Shown: positions 27,301 to 37,484, counted from the first letter of the stretch. The stretch: 64,000 nucleotides of DNA from Planctomycetota bacterium (GCA_026692665.1 JAPLOF010000054.1:106735-170734); one strand, 5' to 3'. The notes: generated from the letters alone by a model not told the origin. Numbers and translations are program-made.

Positions 27301-28998
27301 TCAGGGCGACCAAGGTGCCTCGAGGCCGTTCGTGAGGTTGAACGCCGCCGGCGTGCAGAACGCCGCGGGATTCCGGTACCAGACCTGGTAGGTCCGCGTG
27401 ACGCCCGCGCTCGCCGGCACCTGGCCCTGGATCGAGATCGGGACTCCACCGGCGCCCGGGTACAGGGACGTTCCACCCGACGCCGCGCGGATCCCGAGCC
27501 GCACGATCGTCCCGTCGAGACAGGCCAATCCGTCGCCGAAGGCCGCGCCCAGCCCGCCGTTCCTGCGACCCGTGCCCTGCGCGTAGAGGCAGGTCGTATC
27601 CGGCATCGCGAGCGCCCTCAGACGGAACGAGTCGGCGGCGACGCTCGCGACTCCCTCGCTCTCGAGCCGCGCGCCGCCCGGCTGCGCCGAGTTCGGGCAC
27701 CCGTTCCCGGGGAAACCCGCGTTGCACGGGCATGCGCTCGCGCTGCCGTCACCGGCGCAGTAGACCTGCGTCGGCGTACGCGGCACCCGGTAGGCGACGA
27801 TGCCCGATCCGCGCGCCACGAGCAGCGTCCCGTCCTGCGCCAGGATGGGCCCCCCGTAGGCGACGTCGCTCACCACGGTCGACCACAGCGTGGCGAGCTC
27901 GCGGTCGAACGCGAAGAGCCGCCCGAAGGATGCGAACCCGCCGTTCGACACGTACACGCGACCGAGCGCGTCGACGGTCAGTCGGAAATCCCCGTACGAA
28001 CCCTGCACCGGGATCGGCGCGCTCTGCGCCAGGACCGCGCCCGACTGCGCGTCGAGACGCCGCACCACGAATCCCGCGGCCACGTGGTAGACGCTGCCGT
28101 CGGGCCCGACCGCGTAGCGCAGGTTCACGGAACCCGCTGCGGCCGTAGGCGTCGTCCAGCGCGTCGAGAACCCCGCACCTTCGTCGCGCAGGGCGACGAT
28201 CGATCCCGGCTGCGCCGACGTGTAGGCGGCGTACACCATGCCGCCCGGTCCGAGGAAGGGCGCGCTCCTCGTGAAGGCGCCCCCGAGCGGACCGCTCGAC
28301 GCGACGATCGCGCCCGTCGCGACATCGAGTTCCAGGATCTCGGCGCCCGCGCCGGAGGACTGGTGCGCGTAAATCGAGTTCCCGCGGAGCGCCACGCCCT
28401 GACCGCCGACTCCCGAGCCGGGCCGGACCGTGGTCCACGCCGTGGTGCCGTCGCTGGCGCGCACGCGATGGATCGAGCTCTCGGTATCGACGATCAGGTC
28501 GCCCTCGGGCGTGAAGACCGCGTCCTCCCAGTAGTCGATCGCGAAGGAGTCGGCGGAGATCCAAGTCTCGACGCCGGTCGCGATGTCGAAGCCGCGGATC
28601 CTGGCCCCGCGCGAGGCGTAGAGCCGGCCGTGGTCGGCACCCAGGCAACGGCCGGCGCCCTGCGACGTGCCATCGAAGGGGAGCGCAACGGACCAGTTGA
28701 GCGCGCCGGTGCCGAGGTCGTGGCACTCGATGACGACGTGCGAGAAGCTGGTCGTCTGCACGAGGCCCACGCGCAACACGCGCGACCCCACGGCGAGCAA
28801 CGCATTCCCGGGCATCCCGAAGCTCGGCACGTCCCACAGCACGGTCGCGGTCGCGGGTCCGACCTCGGTCGACAGGCCGCTGTGGCCGTTGTCGCCACCG
28901 CCCGTGACCCAGTCGCCGGCGGTCGGAGCAGCCGCCCGCACGCCCTGGACGAGGATGAGGGCCTGGACGGAGAGGAGGAGCAGGAACCGGAGCTTCAT
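27301..28998 (-). CDS. Secreted PQQ/beta-propeller-like protein with Cys-rich C-terminal domain
   Basis: Signal peptide MKLRFLLLLSVQALILVQGVRA; repeated GxxxWxxxxP / VxAxDxxTGxxxW blades; C-terminus YCAGDGSASACPCNAGFPGNGCPNS...TRTYQVWYRNPAAFCTPAAFNLTNGLEAPWSP. Confidence 0.75.
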   Translation of the reverse strand: MKLRFLLLLSVQALILVQGVRAAAPTAGDWVTGGGDNGHSGLSTEVGPATATVLWDVPSFGMPGNALLAVGSRVLRVGLVQTTSFSHVVIECHDLGTGALNWSVALPFDGTSQGAGRCLGADHGRLYASRGARIRGFDIATGVETWISADSFAIDYWEDAVFTPEGDLIVDTESSIHRVRASDGTTAWTTVRPGSGVGGQGVALRGNSIYAHQSSGAGAEILELDVATGAIVASSGPLGGAFTRSAPFLGPGGMVYAAYTSAQPGSIVALRDEGAGFSTRWTTPTAAAGSVNLRYAVGPDGSVYHVAAGFVVRRLDAQSGAVLAQSAPIPVQGSYGDFRLTVDALGRVYVSNGGFASFGRLFAFDRELATLWSTVVSDVAYGGPILAQDGTLLVARGSGIVAYRVPRTPTQVYCAGDGSASACPCNAGFPGNGCPNSAQPGGARLESEGVASVAADSFRLRALAMPDTTCLYAQGTGRRNGGLGAAFGDGLACLDGTIVRLGIRAASGGTSLYPGAGGVPISIQGQVPASAGVTRTYQVWYRNPAAFCTPAAFNLTNGLEAPWSP

Positions 28999-29139
28999 GG
29001 GTGGACCCGCCTGGGAACCGTGGAACGGACACGGACGGTAGTTGCGCGCGGCGCACAGGTCACTCCGGGCGCGCCCGCGATCGGCGATCGCGCGCACCGG
29101 AGCGGGCCCGCGCCGCGCCCCCGGATCGAGCTCCCCGTT

Positions 29140-30150
29140 ATGCTCCGCAGCGTGCTCGTTCCCGTGGATCCCGAACGCCCAGACCAGCGGGCAATCGAGC
29201 GTGCGGCGAGCGTGCTGCGCGCGGGCGGCCTCGTCGCGTTCCCCACCGAGACGGTCTACGGCCTGGGCGCGAACGCGCTGGATCCAGCGGCGATCGCGCG
29301 CATCTACGCCGCCAAGGGTCGTCCGACGACGAATCCGCTCATCGTCCACGTGGCGGACGCCACGGCCGCGCGCGAGCTCGTGGCCACGTGGCCCGCCGCG
29401 GCCGAGTCGCTGGCCCGCGCGTTCTGGCCCGGGCCGCTGACGCTCGTGCTGCCGAAGCGCGCTCTGGTCCCCGACGCCGCGACCGCGGGACTCCCGGCCG
29501 TCGGAGTGCGCGTTCCGGCGCACGCGGTCGCGCTGGCCCTGATCCGCGCCGCCGGCGTGCCGATCGCCGCGCCGAGCGCGAACCGCTCGACGGACCTCTC
29601 GCCGGTCAGCGCCGCGCACGTCGAACGATCCCTGGGCGACCGCGTCGACGTGATCCTCGACGGCGGACCGGCGCGCGTCGGCATCGAATCGACCGTCGTC
29701 GACCTGACGGGACCGCGTCCGCGCATCCTGCGTCCGGGCCTGGTGAGCGCGACGCGGATCGCCGCGATCGTGGGACCGCTCGCGGAGCCGCCGCGCGAGC
29801 TCGCGACGGACGCTCCGCGCCTCGCGCCGGGCCACATGGAGCGCCACTACGCGCCGCGCGCGCGGCTCGTCCTTGCGAACGCGGACGACGCCAGCGTGGT
29901 CGCGCTCGTCCGCGCGGCCCGTGCGCGCGGCGAGATCGTGGGCCTCGTCTCGCTCGGCGATCTCGAGCTGCCCGCCGACGTCGCCGCGCGCCTGCCGTGC
30001 GATCCGGCGCGGTGCGCGGCCGGGCTCTACGCGACGCTCCACGCATTCGACGACGAGGGCTGCGCGCTCGTCGTCTTCGAAGCGCCCCCGCTCGATCCCG
30101 CCTGGGACGCCGTGCGCGATCGGCTGACGCGCGCGTCGACTCCGCCCTGA
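29140..30150 (+). CDS. tsaC/sua5: L-threonylcarbamoyladenylate synthase (Sua5/YrdC)
   Basis: LVAFPTETVYGLGANALDPAAIARIYAAKGRPTTNPLIVHV; C-terminal Sua5-type domain. Confidence 0.95.
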   Translation: MLRSVLVPVDPERPDQRAIERAASVLRAGGLVAFPTETVYGLGANALDPAAIARIYAAKGRPTTNPLIVHVADATAARELVATWPAAAESLARAFWPGPLTLVLPKRALVPDAATAGLPAVGVRVPAHAVALALIRAAGVPIAAPSANRSTDLSPVSAAHVERSLGDRVDVILDGGPARVGIESTVVDLTGPRPRILRPGLVSATRIAAIVGPLAEPPRELATDAPRLAPGHMERHYAPRARLVLANADDASVVALVRAARARGEIVGLVSLGDLELPADVAARLPCDPARCAAGLYATLHAFDDEGCALVVFEAPPLDPAWDAVRDRLTRASTPP

Positions 30151-30203
30151 GATCAACGGACCCTGCAATCAGCGGAGCCCGCGACAGGCAGACCCGGAAA
30201 CAG

Positions 30204-30232
30204 GCGGACCCGCCCTCCCGAGGCGGGTCCGC
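30204..30232. terminator. Strong hairpin between convergent genes
   Basis: Perfect 11-bp stem GCGGACCCGCC / GGCGGGTCCGC, 7-nt loop, in the 106-bp convergent gap; no clear U-tract. Confidence 0.55.
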
Positions 30233-30256
30233 ACACCGATCCAGACCCGCGAGCGA

Positions 30257-32593
30257 CTACGGGCAGCCGCTGGACAGGTCGACGTTCGCGTCACCACCGA
30301 TGTAGGCCGGCAGGTTCAGGCCATTCGTCGGTTGAGCCAGGCGGTCGAGGTTCAGCCAGCCGGACGCGCCGTAGTTCAGGTTCTTGCCGCTGGCGCCCAG
30401 GCCGACCTGGAACGCCGGTCCCTTCCTCGTCACCTGGTACAGGGCTCCCGCGAGGACGCCCTCGCCGACGAGGAAACCATCCGTCGCCTGGTAGTAGTGC
30501 CACGTCTGCGGGTCGATCGGCCCGCCGTTCGCGGCGTACTGCGACGGATAGAGCTCGAGATGCGGGCTGCCGCTCGGCGCGAAGCCCGTCTCGCCCAGGT
30601 CGAGGCGCGCCGTGAACACGAGGTCCACCGCGAAGCGCGCCATCGGCCGGCGCGGCGGGAACGCCGTGCCCACGAGACGCGCGTGACCGTCGTCGAACTC
30701 CTGGAAGCTGGCGCCGGGCGCGAGCTGGAAGTTCGGCCAGATGCCCGGCAGGTACAGCGCGTGACCGCCCGGCGTGTAGGTCGCCGACGTGTCGACACCG
30801 GCGCGCGTCGCGCAGTTCGAGCATTCGTCATTGAAGTCCAGGTTGAAGTCGCCGTGGAACGTGGCCGGGAAGGGCGCGCTGTTCTGCGGCTGCGACTGCG
30901 TCGTCAGCGACAGCCAGCCCGAGCCGCCGTAGTTCAGGTTCTTGCCGCTCGCGCCCAGGCCGACCTGGAACGCGGCCATGAAGCCGACGTACTGGACGTT
31001 CGCGCCCAGGAAGGCGCCCTGACCGATCAGCGTGCCGTTCGTCTGCGTGTAGTAGTGCCACGTGTTCGTGTCGACGGGACCGCCGCCGTTCTGCACGTAG
31101 GCGCTCGCGACGAGCTCCGTCTTCGGGCTCATCGGCGGCGGGTAGCCGAAGTCGGCCGGGTCGAGGCGGCCGGTGAACGTCGCCGAGACGAGGAAGCGCT
31201 GCGAGGCGTCGCTCGTGCGAGCCACGAGACCCGTCAGCACCGCGGTGCCGTTCGCCAGCTCCGTGAACTGGCCGCCCGGCTGGAACACGAAGTCCGTGCC
31301 GATCGCGGGCAGGTGCAGCGCGTGCCCGCCGTTCGAGCCGATCCCGCTCTGCGCGTCGGCTTTCGAGGCGCACAGGCTCTCGTCCCCGCCGAGGTCCAGG
31401 TTCACGTCCCCCACGAGCGCTTGCGGGTAGTTCGTGTTGGCCGGCGCCGCGAGGAGGGCCAGGTTCAGCCAGCCCGATCCGCCCCACGCCAGGTTCTTGC
31501 CATTCGCGCCGACGCCGACCTGCAGGGCCGGGCCCATGCGGGAGACCGAGTAGCGCACGCCCGTCAGGCCGCGCAGACCCGTGAGCGTCCCGCCGAACGT
31601 CTCGTAGTAGTACCAGTGATTCGGATCGACCGGCCCGCCGTTCGCGGCGTACACGGCGTCCTTGAGCTCGAGTTTCGGGCTGCCGGCCGGCGCGTAGCCG
31701 ACCTCGCCCGGGTTCGTGCGCGTGGACAGGTCGAGATCCACGAAGAACTGCTCGTTCGGCGTGCCCTGGCGCGCGATGACGCCGGTCAAGCGCGCGGAGC
31801 CGTCGGCCGTCTCCTCGAACTCGCCGCCCGCGACGAAGCGCCAGTCGGCACCGAGCGTGTCGAGGTAGAAGGCGTGGCCCGACAGGTGATCGGTGACCGC
31901 CGCGTCGGAGACCGCGTTCTCCGCGTGCGCGACGGACTTGCGCGCCAGGTCGAGGTTCGCGGTGGCGTCGATCGTCGCGGGGAGGGCCGGACCCAGCGTG
32001 GGCTGCGCGACCGTGGTGGCGCGCACGAGCCCCGTCACCCCCATCGCGGCGTTGCGCCCGTTCGCGCCGTCGCCGCATTGCGCGGGCCCGCGCTCGGCGA
32101 TCGAGAGCTTCGCACCGCGGTAGTCCCCGAGCCCGGTGAACGAGCCTTCGACGCGCGTCCAGTAGTGCCACTGGCTCGGATTCACGACGCCGCCGTTCGG
32201 CGTGTAGGCCTGCGGGCGCAGCTCGAGCAGCGGCGCACCCACGGGCGGGAAGTTCGGGCTCAGAGGTCCGACGAAGTCCTTCAACGCGAGGTTCGCGAGG
32301 AAGCGCTTCCTCGGATCGCTCATGCGCTCCAGTACTCCGATGAGACGCGCTTCGCCGCTCGGGAGCTCGACGAACTGGCCGCCGGTCGCGAAGACGAAGT
32401 CGTCTCCCAGACCGGGGAGCTCGAAGGCTCGGCCGCCCGGGAGGGTGGCGAGCACGGGGTCCGCGACCGGAGCCACGCCGACCGTGTGGTCGACCTGAGC
32501 GTTGGCGGAGGCGGCGAGGAAGACGAGGGCTGCGAACCCGCCCTGGAGCGGGAATCGCGCGGCCCGACGGGACGCGGTGCGGTGAAAGGACAT
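30257..32593 (-). CDS. Large secreted protein with four ~185-aa tandem repeats
   Basis: Signal-like N-terminus; four repeats each with LPGIG.DFVF..GG.F.E, NGGPVDP..WHYY, GANGKNL..GGSGWL.L and GD.N.DL blocks. Confidence 0.8.
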   Translation of the reverse strand: MSFHRTASRRAARFPLQGGFAALVFLAASANAQVDHTVGVAPVADPVLATLPGGRAFELPGLGDDFVFATGGQFVELPSGEARLIGVLERMSDPRKRFLANLALKDFVGPLSPNFPPVGAPLLELRPQAYTPNGGVVNPSQWHYWTRVEGSFTGLGDYRGAKLSIAERGPAQCGDGANGRNAAMGVTGLVRATTVAQPTLGPALPATIDATANLDLARKSVAHAENAVSDAAVTDHLSGHAFYLDTLGADWRFVAGGEFEETADGSARLTGVIARQGTPNEQFFVDLDLSTRTNPGEVGYAPAGSPKLELKDAVYAANGGPVDPNHWYYYETFGGTLTGLRGLTGVRYSVSRMGPALQVGVGANGKNLAWGGSGWLNLALLAAPANTNYPQALVGDVNLDLGGDESLCASKADAQSGIGSNGGHALHLPAIGTDFVFQPGGQFTELANGTAVLTGLVARTSDASQRFLVSATFTGRLDPADFGYPPPMSPKTELVASAYVQNGGGPVDTNTWHYYTQTNGTLIGQGAFLGANVQYVGFMAAFQVGLGASGKNLNYGGSGWLSLTTQSQPQNSAPFPATFHGDFNLDFNDECSNCATRAGVDTSATYTPGGHALYLPGIWPNFQLAPGASFQEFDDGHARLVGTAFPPRRPMARFAVDLVFTARLDLGETGFAPSGSPHLELYPSQYAANGGPIDPQTWHYYQATDGFLVGEGVLAGALYQVTRKGPAFQVGLGASGKNLNYGASGWLNLDRLAQPTNGLNLPAYIGGDANVDLSSGCP

Positions 32594-32745
32594 GGCGGAC
32601 GATCCGGGAGTGAGAGAGGGCGGAACGCTGGGGCGTCCGTGCCGGCGGCCGGCACGCGACTCTTCTCCGGACGGGTCGATGGCGAGAACGGACGTCGAGC
32701 GGAATGCGTGCCGCTACGACTCGGACATCGAAACCTATCCCCGGT

Positions 32746-32773
32746 TCGGCGAGCGGGCGGGCGTGCTCGCCGA
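32746..32773. promoter_or_regulatory. GC-rich hairpin in divergent intergenic region
   Basis: 9-bp perfect stem TCGGCGAGC / GCTCGCCGA, 10-nt loop, between divergently transcribed genes. Confidence 0.3.
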
Positions 32774-32813
32774 GCGCAGTCCGGATCGAGGTCGCCGGCG
32801 GCACGTTTTTCCG

Positions 32814-34688
32814 ATGGCCGCGTGCGCGACTCCGAAAACCGTTCCGTACGCTGCTCGCGAAGTGACGAGCGCGAGTCCCCCGCCGCCGACCCGAGGCCCC
32901 GTCCGCAGCGTTCGTCGCAGGGTGGCGCTCGCGCTCGCTCTCCTGACTTGCGCCGCGCTGGCTCTGCGCCTGACCGGCCTCTCCTTCTCGCTGCCGCACA
33001 GCTGGGAGCCGGACGGCCTGGTGTTCGTGCGCCAGGTCGAGCACCTCGAGCGCGCGACTCCCGATCCCGAGCGCGACCCGTTCTACGGCTACTACCCGCA
33101 CCTGATCTCGCGCCTCGTGACGTTGACGCCGCAACCGGCGGCCGCGCAAGCGGAGACCCTCGACGACCACCTGCGCGCCGCGTCGAGCGACCGGCTGCGC
33201 ATCCGGCGCGTGATCGCCGTGCTCTCGGCCCTGATCGTCCCCGGCACGTGGATCCTGGCGCGGATGTTCCTCCCCCGGGGGCCGGCGCTCTTCGCGGCGG
33301 CGCTGGCGGCGTTCAGCATGCTGCAGATCTGGTTCGCGCAGCAATCGAGACCGCACGCGGCGTCCGCCGTTTTCGCGTTGTTCGCGGTCGTCGGGGCGGT
33401 CTGGCTACGGCGCCGCGCGACCTTCGATACGTACGTGGTGGCGTTCCTGCTGGCGATCCTCGCCACGTGCTCCCTGCAGAGCGGGTTCGCGGTGCTGATC
33501 CCGCTGTGCGCCGCCCATGTCCTGCGCGAACGGGGTGGCACGCGACACGCGCACCTCTTCTTCGTCCTCGGACTCGCGGCGCTGGCCGTGTGCGTGTGGA
33601 TCTACTACCCGTTCCTGTTCGCCACCTCGCAGGGCCGCGACGCGGCAGCCCTCGACATCCAGGGCGAGAACATGAACCTCTCGGGGCACAAGGTCGTCCT
33701 CTCGGCGTTCAACGGCGGCGGCTTCCCGATCGTGCTGGGAGCGCTGTGGAACTACGAGCCGATCCTGACCCTCCTGTTGGGAGCCGCGGCGATCGCGCTC
33801 GCGATGCGACTGCGCGAGCGGCGCCAAGGGGGCACGCGAGTCCTCCCGCACCCGCCGGCGGGGTGGCGCGAACGCGTCGCCGGACAGGCGGACCTGCTCG
33901 TCGTGCTGTCGTACGTGGTGCCCTACACCCTCGTCATCGGGATGTACGAGCACACGTACCAGCGCTTCGTGATCCCCCTCCTGCCTTTCGCGGCGACCTT
34001 CGCCGCGTACGGGCTCTTCGCCCTGGGTGAGCGTCTCGGAGGGAATCGCGAACGTCTCACGAGCCTGCGGAGCGCCGCGGGACTGCTGGCCGTCGCGCTG
34101 GCCGGAGCCCAGGCCTTCGCGGCCGTCCGTCTGGTGACGATCCGTTGCGCGGAAGACACGTCGCAGCGCGCCGCGCGCTGGATCGAGGCTCATCTCGATC
34201 CGCGGCGCGATCGGCTCGTCCACAGCGCGAGCATCGACCTGCCGCTGTGCCGGACGCGCGCGGCACTCCTCGACGCGCCGCAGACGTTCGAGTCCCTGTT
34301 CCCGTGGGTCCTCTACCAGCGCCAGATCGCCGCGGACCGGCTGCCCGAGCCGACCTGGGACCTCCGCCCGCTCCGGATGAGCACGCCCGAGGCCCGCGAG
34401 CGCATCGTGCGCGACCCCCTGGACTACCTGCGCTCGACCGGGGCGCAGTACGCGGTGATCGAGGTCTTCGACGACGCCGTGCGGCAGTTCGCGGCGCCGA
34501 TCCACCTCGCGCTCGTGCAAGGGGCCCAGCGCGTCGCGCGCTTCTCGCCCATGGCGGTCGAGCCCGGCGACGACCGGCCCATGGCCTACCAGGACGATTA
34601 CTTCGACACGCGTGCCGTGTGGTGGTGGCGCGCGATCACGGGGCGTTCCATGGGCCCCGTCATCGAGATCTACCGGCTCGGACCCTGA
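32814..34688 (+). CDS. Polytopic glycosyltransferase-like membrane protein (GT39/PMT-like)
   Basis: Many TM segments; N-terminal SWEPDGLVFVRQVEHL luminal motif; QQSRPHAASAVFALFAVVGAVWL. Confidence 0.6.
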   Translation: MAACATPKTVPYAAREVTSASPPPPTRGPVRSVRRRVALALALLTCAALALRLTGLSFSLPHSWEPDGLVFVRQVEHLERATPDPERDPFYGYYPHLISRLVTLTPQPAAAQAETLDDHLRAASSDRLRIRRVIAVLSALIVPGTWILARMFLPRGPALFAAALAAFSMLQIWFAQQSRPHAASAVFALFAVVGAVWLRRRATFDTYVVAFLLAILATCSLQSGFAVLIPLCAAHVLRERGGTRHAHLFFVLGLAALAVCVWIYYPFLFATSQGRDAAALDIQGENMNLSGHKVVLSAFNGGGFPIVLGALWNYEPILTLLLGAAAIALAMRLRERRQGGTRVLPHPPAGWRERVAGQADLLVVLSYVVPYTLVIGMYEHTYQRFVIPLLPFAATFAAYGLFALGERLGGNRERLTSLRSAAGLLAVALAGAQAFAAVRLVTIRCAEDTSQRAARWIEAHLDPRRDRLVHSASIDLPLCRTRAALLDAPQTFESLFPWVLYQRQIAADRLPEPTWDLRPLRMSTPEARERIVRDPLDYLRSTGAQYAVIEVFDDAVRQFAAPIHLALVQGAQRVARFSPMAVEPGDDRPMAYQDDYFDTRAVWWWRAITGRSMGPVIEIYRLGP

Positions 34689-34714
34689 ACCGGCCGTCCG
34701 TCGGCCCGAATCGG

Positions 34715-36181
34715 TCAGTTTCCGCGGCGCTTCCAGTAGACGAGCGGATACGTGCCCGGCACCTCGATCACGGCCTGCTCGTACTCGGCCGCGAAGCGCG
34801 GATGGGACGCGAGATCGCGCTGGGAGACGAAGACGGGCACCCGGCCATCCGCGTCCAAGAGGCCGTTCCCGAGCAGGATCAGGCCGGGTTCGCGCGCGAG
34901 GACGTGGTCCGCGTCGTACTTCGTGTGTCCCTTCATCTCCGCTTCGAGGTGCGGCGCGCCGTGGGCGATCACGGGCTCCACGAGGCCCAGCATGTCGAGG
35001 AGCGGCAGCCGCGATTCGTAGCCCACGAACCCGATCGCCTCGGTGGCGACCAGCGTCCCCGGCGGGACCCGCTCGCGCAGGACAGCCCCGACCGCCTGCC
35101 AGCGCCGCTCGAGCTGGTCGAAGCTCGCCGCGCGTTCCGCGCGCTCGCCCTGCCCGAACTGGACGAGGCCGATCGCCAGGACGGCGATCCCGGAACTCGC
35201 CGCGACGAGACCGCCCGTGCTGCGGAGCACGTGGAGGAACAGCGCGAACGCGAACACCGGCAGGCCCGGCACGAGGAGTCGCGAGAACGGCATGTGGTCG
35301 CCACCCACGAAGACTGCGCCCGCGGAGGCCACGATCGCGGCGCCGGACAGCCAGCGCGCGAGCGGCGGCGGATTGCGAGTCAGCCAGGCGACGCCGGCGA
35401 TCACGAGCACGAGCGGCAACAGCAGGTCTTGTGCGGAGTGCAGGAAGTAGGCACTGCCGCGGGCGAGGTCCTCGAGCAACGGCAGCTTCTTCGCGTGGTA
35501 CGTGTTCGGCAGCCATTCGCCGAACCAGGCGAGCCGGAACGCGAGCCAGACCCCCGGCGCCGCGAGCGTGGTGGCCGCGCGTCGCCCCTCCCGGCGCAAC
35601 ACGAGACGCGCCGCGGCGACGACCGCGAGGAGCTGCAGCTCGGGCCGCAGGAGGCCGGCGAATCCGAGCGCGAAGTCGCTGAACCTCGGGGCGCGCTCCT
35701 CGCACGCGCGGCGCACCTCGCCGAGGAGCCACGCGGCGACGAGCGCCATGGCGAGCGTCGTTCCGAGCCCCGCGATCGCGTGGACAGCGACCGCCGGCGC
35801 CGCGGCGACGAACAGGGCCGGCCAGGGCACGATCGACCGGGGCAGGACCGTGCGCCAGGCCGCCGAGAGGAGGAGGACCGCCGCGACGACGGACCCGATG
35901 CCGAGCACGCGGCTCGCCGCGACATGGTCGAGGCCGAGACCCTCCACGCCGGCATGGAAGAAGACGAGCGGCGGCGCGGTGAAGCCCTCGACGCGCTCGC
36001 CCGGGTTGAAGACGAGCCCCAGGCCGTGAGCCAGGTTCGCGCCGTAACGGTAGAGGATCGCGTCGTCGTCCAGCGGTCCGCAGGCGCGCCAGGTCCAGGC
36101 GTGCGCGACGGCGAGGACGCACACGCCGATCGTCGCGAGGAGCGACAGCCGTCGGTTCCGGGTGTCGGCTGCGCTCGCCAC
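34715..36181 (-). CDS. Polytopic membrane glycosyltransferase-like protein (AftB-like pattern)
   Basis: DDDAILYRYGANLAHGLGLVFNPGERVEGFTAPPL motif; multi-TM; GTG start overlaps moeA stop (TAGTG). Confidence 0.6.
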   Translation of the reverse strand: MASAADTRNRRLSLLATIGVCVLAVAHAWTWRACGPLDDDAILYRYGANLAHGLGLVFNPGERVEGFTAPPLVFFHAGVEGLGLDHVAASRVLGIGSVVAAVLLLSAAWRTVLPRSIVPWPALFVAAAPAVAVHAIAGLGTTLAMALVAAWLLGEVRRACEERAPRFSDFALGFAGLLRPELQLLAVVAAARLVLRREGRRAATTLAAPGVWLAFRLAWFGEWLPNTYHAKKLPLLEDLARGSAYFLHSAQDLLLPLVLVIAGVAWLTRNPPPLARWLSGAAIVASAGAVFVGGDHMPFSRLLVPGLPVFAFALFLHVLRSTGGLVAASSGIAVLAIGLVQFGQGERAERAASFDQLERRWQAVGAVLRERVPPGTLVATEAIGFVGYESRLPLLDMLGLVEPVIAHGAPHLEAEMKGHTKYDADHVLAREPGLILLGNGLLDADGRVPVFVSQRDLASHPRFAAEYEQAVIEVPGTYPLVYWKRRGN

Positions 36182-37401
36182 TAGCCGAGCGGCCGGAACC
36201 GGACGATCTGGGCCGGCGCGAGCACGCTGCCCGCCTCCGCCACCGCGAGGCCCTGGGCACGCGTCAGCTCCACGATGTCGGCCGAGCTCGTCCACGCGAG
36301 CGGCCACAACTCGTCGACGCCGTCGGCGCCCGGCTCCACCCGCACGGGCAGGTTCTGCTGACGCGGGTTCTCCTTCGTCGCCCGCCCCACCCAACGTCCG
36401 AGACGCAGGCGCTCGCGCCATTCGGCCGGATCCGCGCCCTCGAGCTTCGCCAGCGCCGGCCGCACGAAGACCTCGAAACCGACGAGGCACGAGACGGGAT
36501 TGCCCGGCAGGCCGAACACGGGGATCCGGCCGCGCATCCCGAACCACAGGGGCTTCCCGGGCTTGATCGCGATCTTGTGCAGGATCGGCGTGACGCCGCA
36601 GCGCTCGAACGCCGCGCCGACGAGGTCGTAGCGGCCCATGCTCACGCCGCCGGTCGTCATGACCGCGTCGCAGGTGGCGAAGAGCTCCTCGAAGCGCGCC
36701 ACCAGGAGCTCCGGGTCGTCCGGCACGATGCCCAGGTTCACCACCTCGGCACCGGCTTGCTCCGCGCGTGCGGCGAGGTAGAGCGTGTTGCCCTCGCGGA
36801 TCTGTCCGCGCCCAGGCTTCTGCGAAGCCGGCACGAGCTCGTCCCCGGTCGTGACGAGCCCGAGCCGCACCCGGGGACGAACGGGGACCGGGTCGACCCC
36901 CACGGCCGCGAGCACGGAGAGGTCGATCGGCGTCAGGCGCCGACCGGCCTGCAGCGCGACCTGGCCGACGGCCAGGTCCTCGGCCCGGTGGCAGACGTGC
37001 TGCCCGGGCGTCGGCGCGTCGTCGAGCTCGACGGAGTCTCCCGAGCGCCGGCTCTTCTCGACCATGACGACGGCGTCGCAGTCGCGCGGGAGCTCCGCGC
37101 CCGTGTAGATCTCGACGCATTCGCCCGGGGCGACCGGGCCGGCCCAGCCCTCGCCGGCCTTGGACTCACCGACCACGCGCAGGGTCCGGGGGCCGGAACC
37201 GGGGGCGAAATCGGCGGCCCGAACCGCGAATCCGTCCATCGCGGTCTTCTCGAAGGGCGGCAGGTCGACGTCCGAAATCGCGTCCCGGGCGAGGACGCGG
37301 CCACGGGCTTGCGCGAGCATTACGCGCTGCTCCGACGCACCGGTCGGGACTGCCCCTAGAATGTCGGCAATAGCTTGAGTGGGCGTGCGCAACCGGCGCA
37401 C
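36181..37401 (-). CDS. moeA: Molybdopterin molybdenumtransferase MoeA
   Basis: FEKTAMDGFAVRAADF, TGAELPRDCDAVVMVE, VTTGDELV, TTGGVSMGRYD, FGLPGNPVSCLVGFEVF. Confidence 0.95.
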   Translation of the reverse strand: MRRLRTPTQAIADILGAVPTGASEQRVMLAQARGRVLARDAISDVDLPPFEKTAMDGFAVRAADFAPGSGPRTLRVVGESKAGEGWAGPVAPGECVEIYTGAELPRDCDAVVMVEKSRRSGDSVELDDAPTPGQHVCHRAEDLAVGQVALQAGRRLTPIDLSVLAAVGVDPVPVRPRVRLGLVTTGDELVPASQKPGRGQIREGNTLYLAARAEQAGAEVVNLGIVPDDPELLVARFEELFATCDAVMTTGGVSMGRYDLVGAAFERCGVTPILHKIAIKPGKPLWFGMRGRIPVFGLPGNPVSCLVGFEVFVRPALAKLEGADPAEWRERLRLGRWVGRATKENPRQQNLPVRVEPGADGVDELWPLAWTSSADIVELTRAQGLAVAEAGSVLAPAQIVRFRPLG

Positions 37402-37484
37402 TGTAGCCGTCGAACCCCTCCCGAGACGATCCCACCGCCTCGATCGACGCATCCGACAGCCGCCGAGCCCCAGCCCTCCCACCG

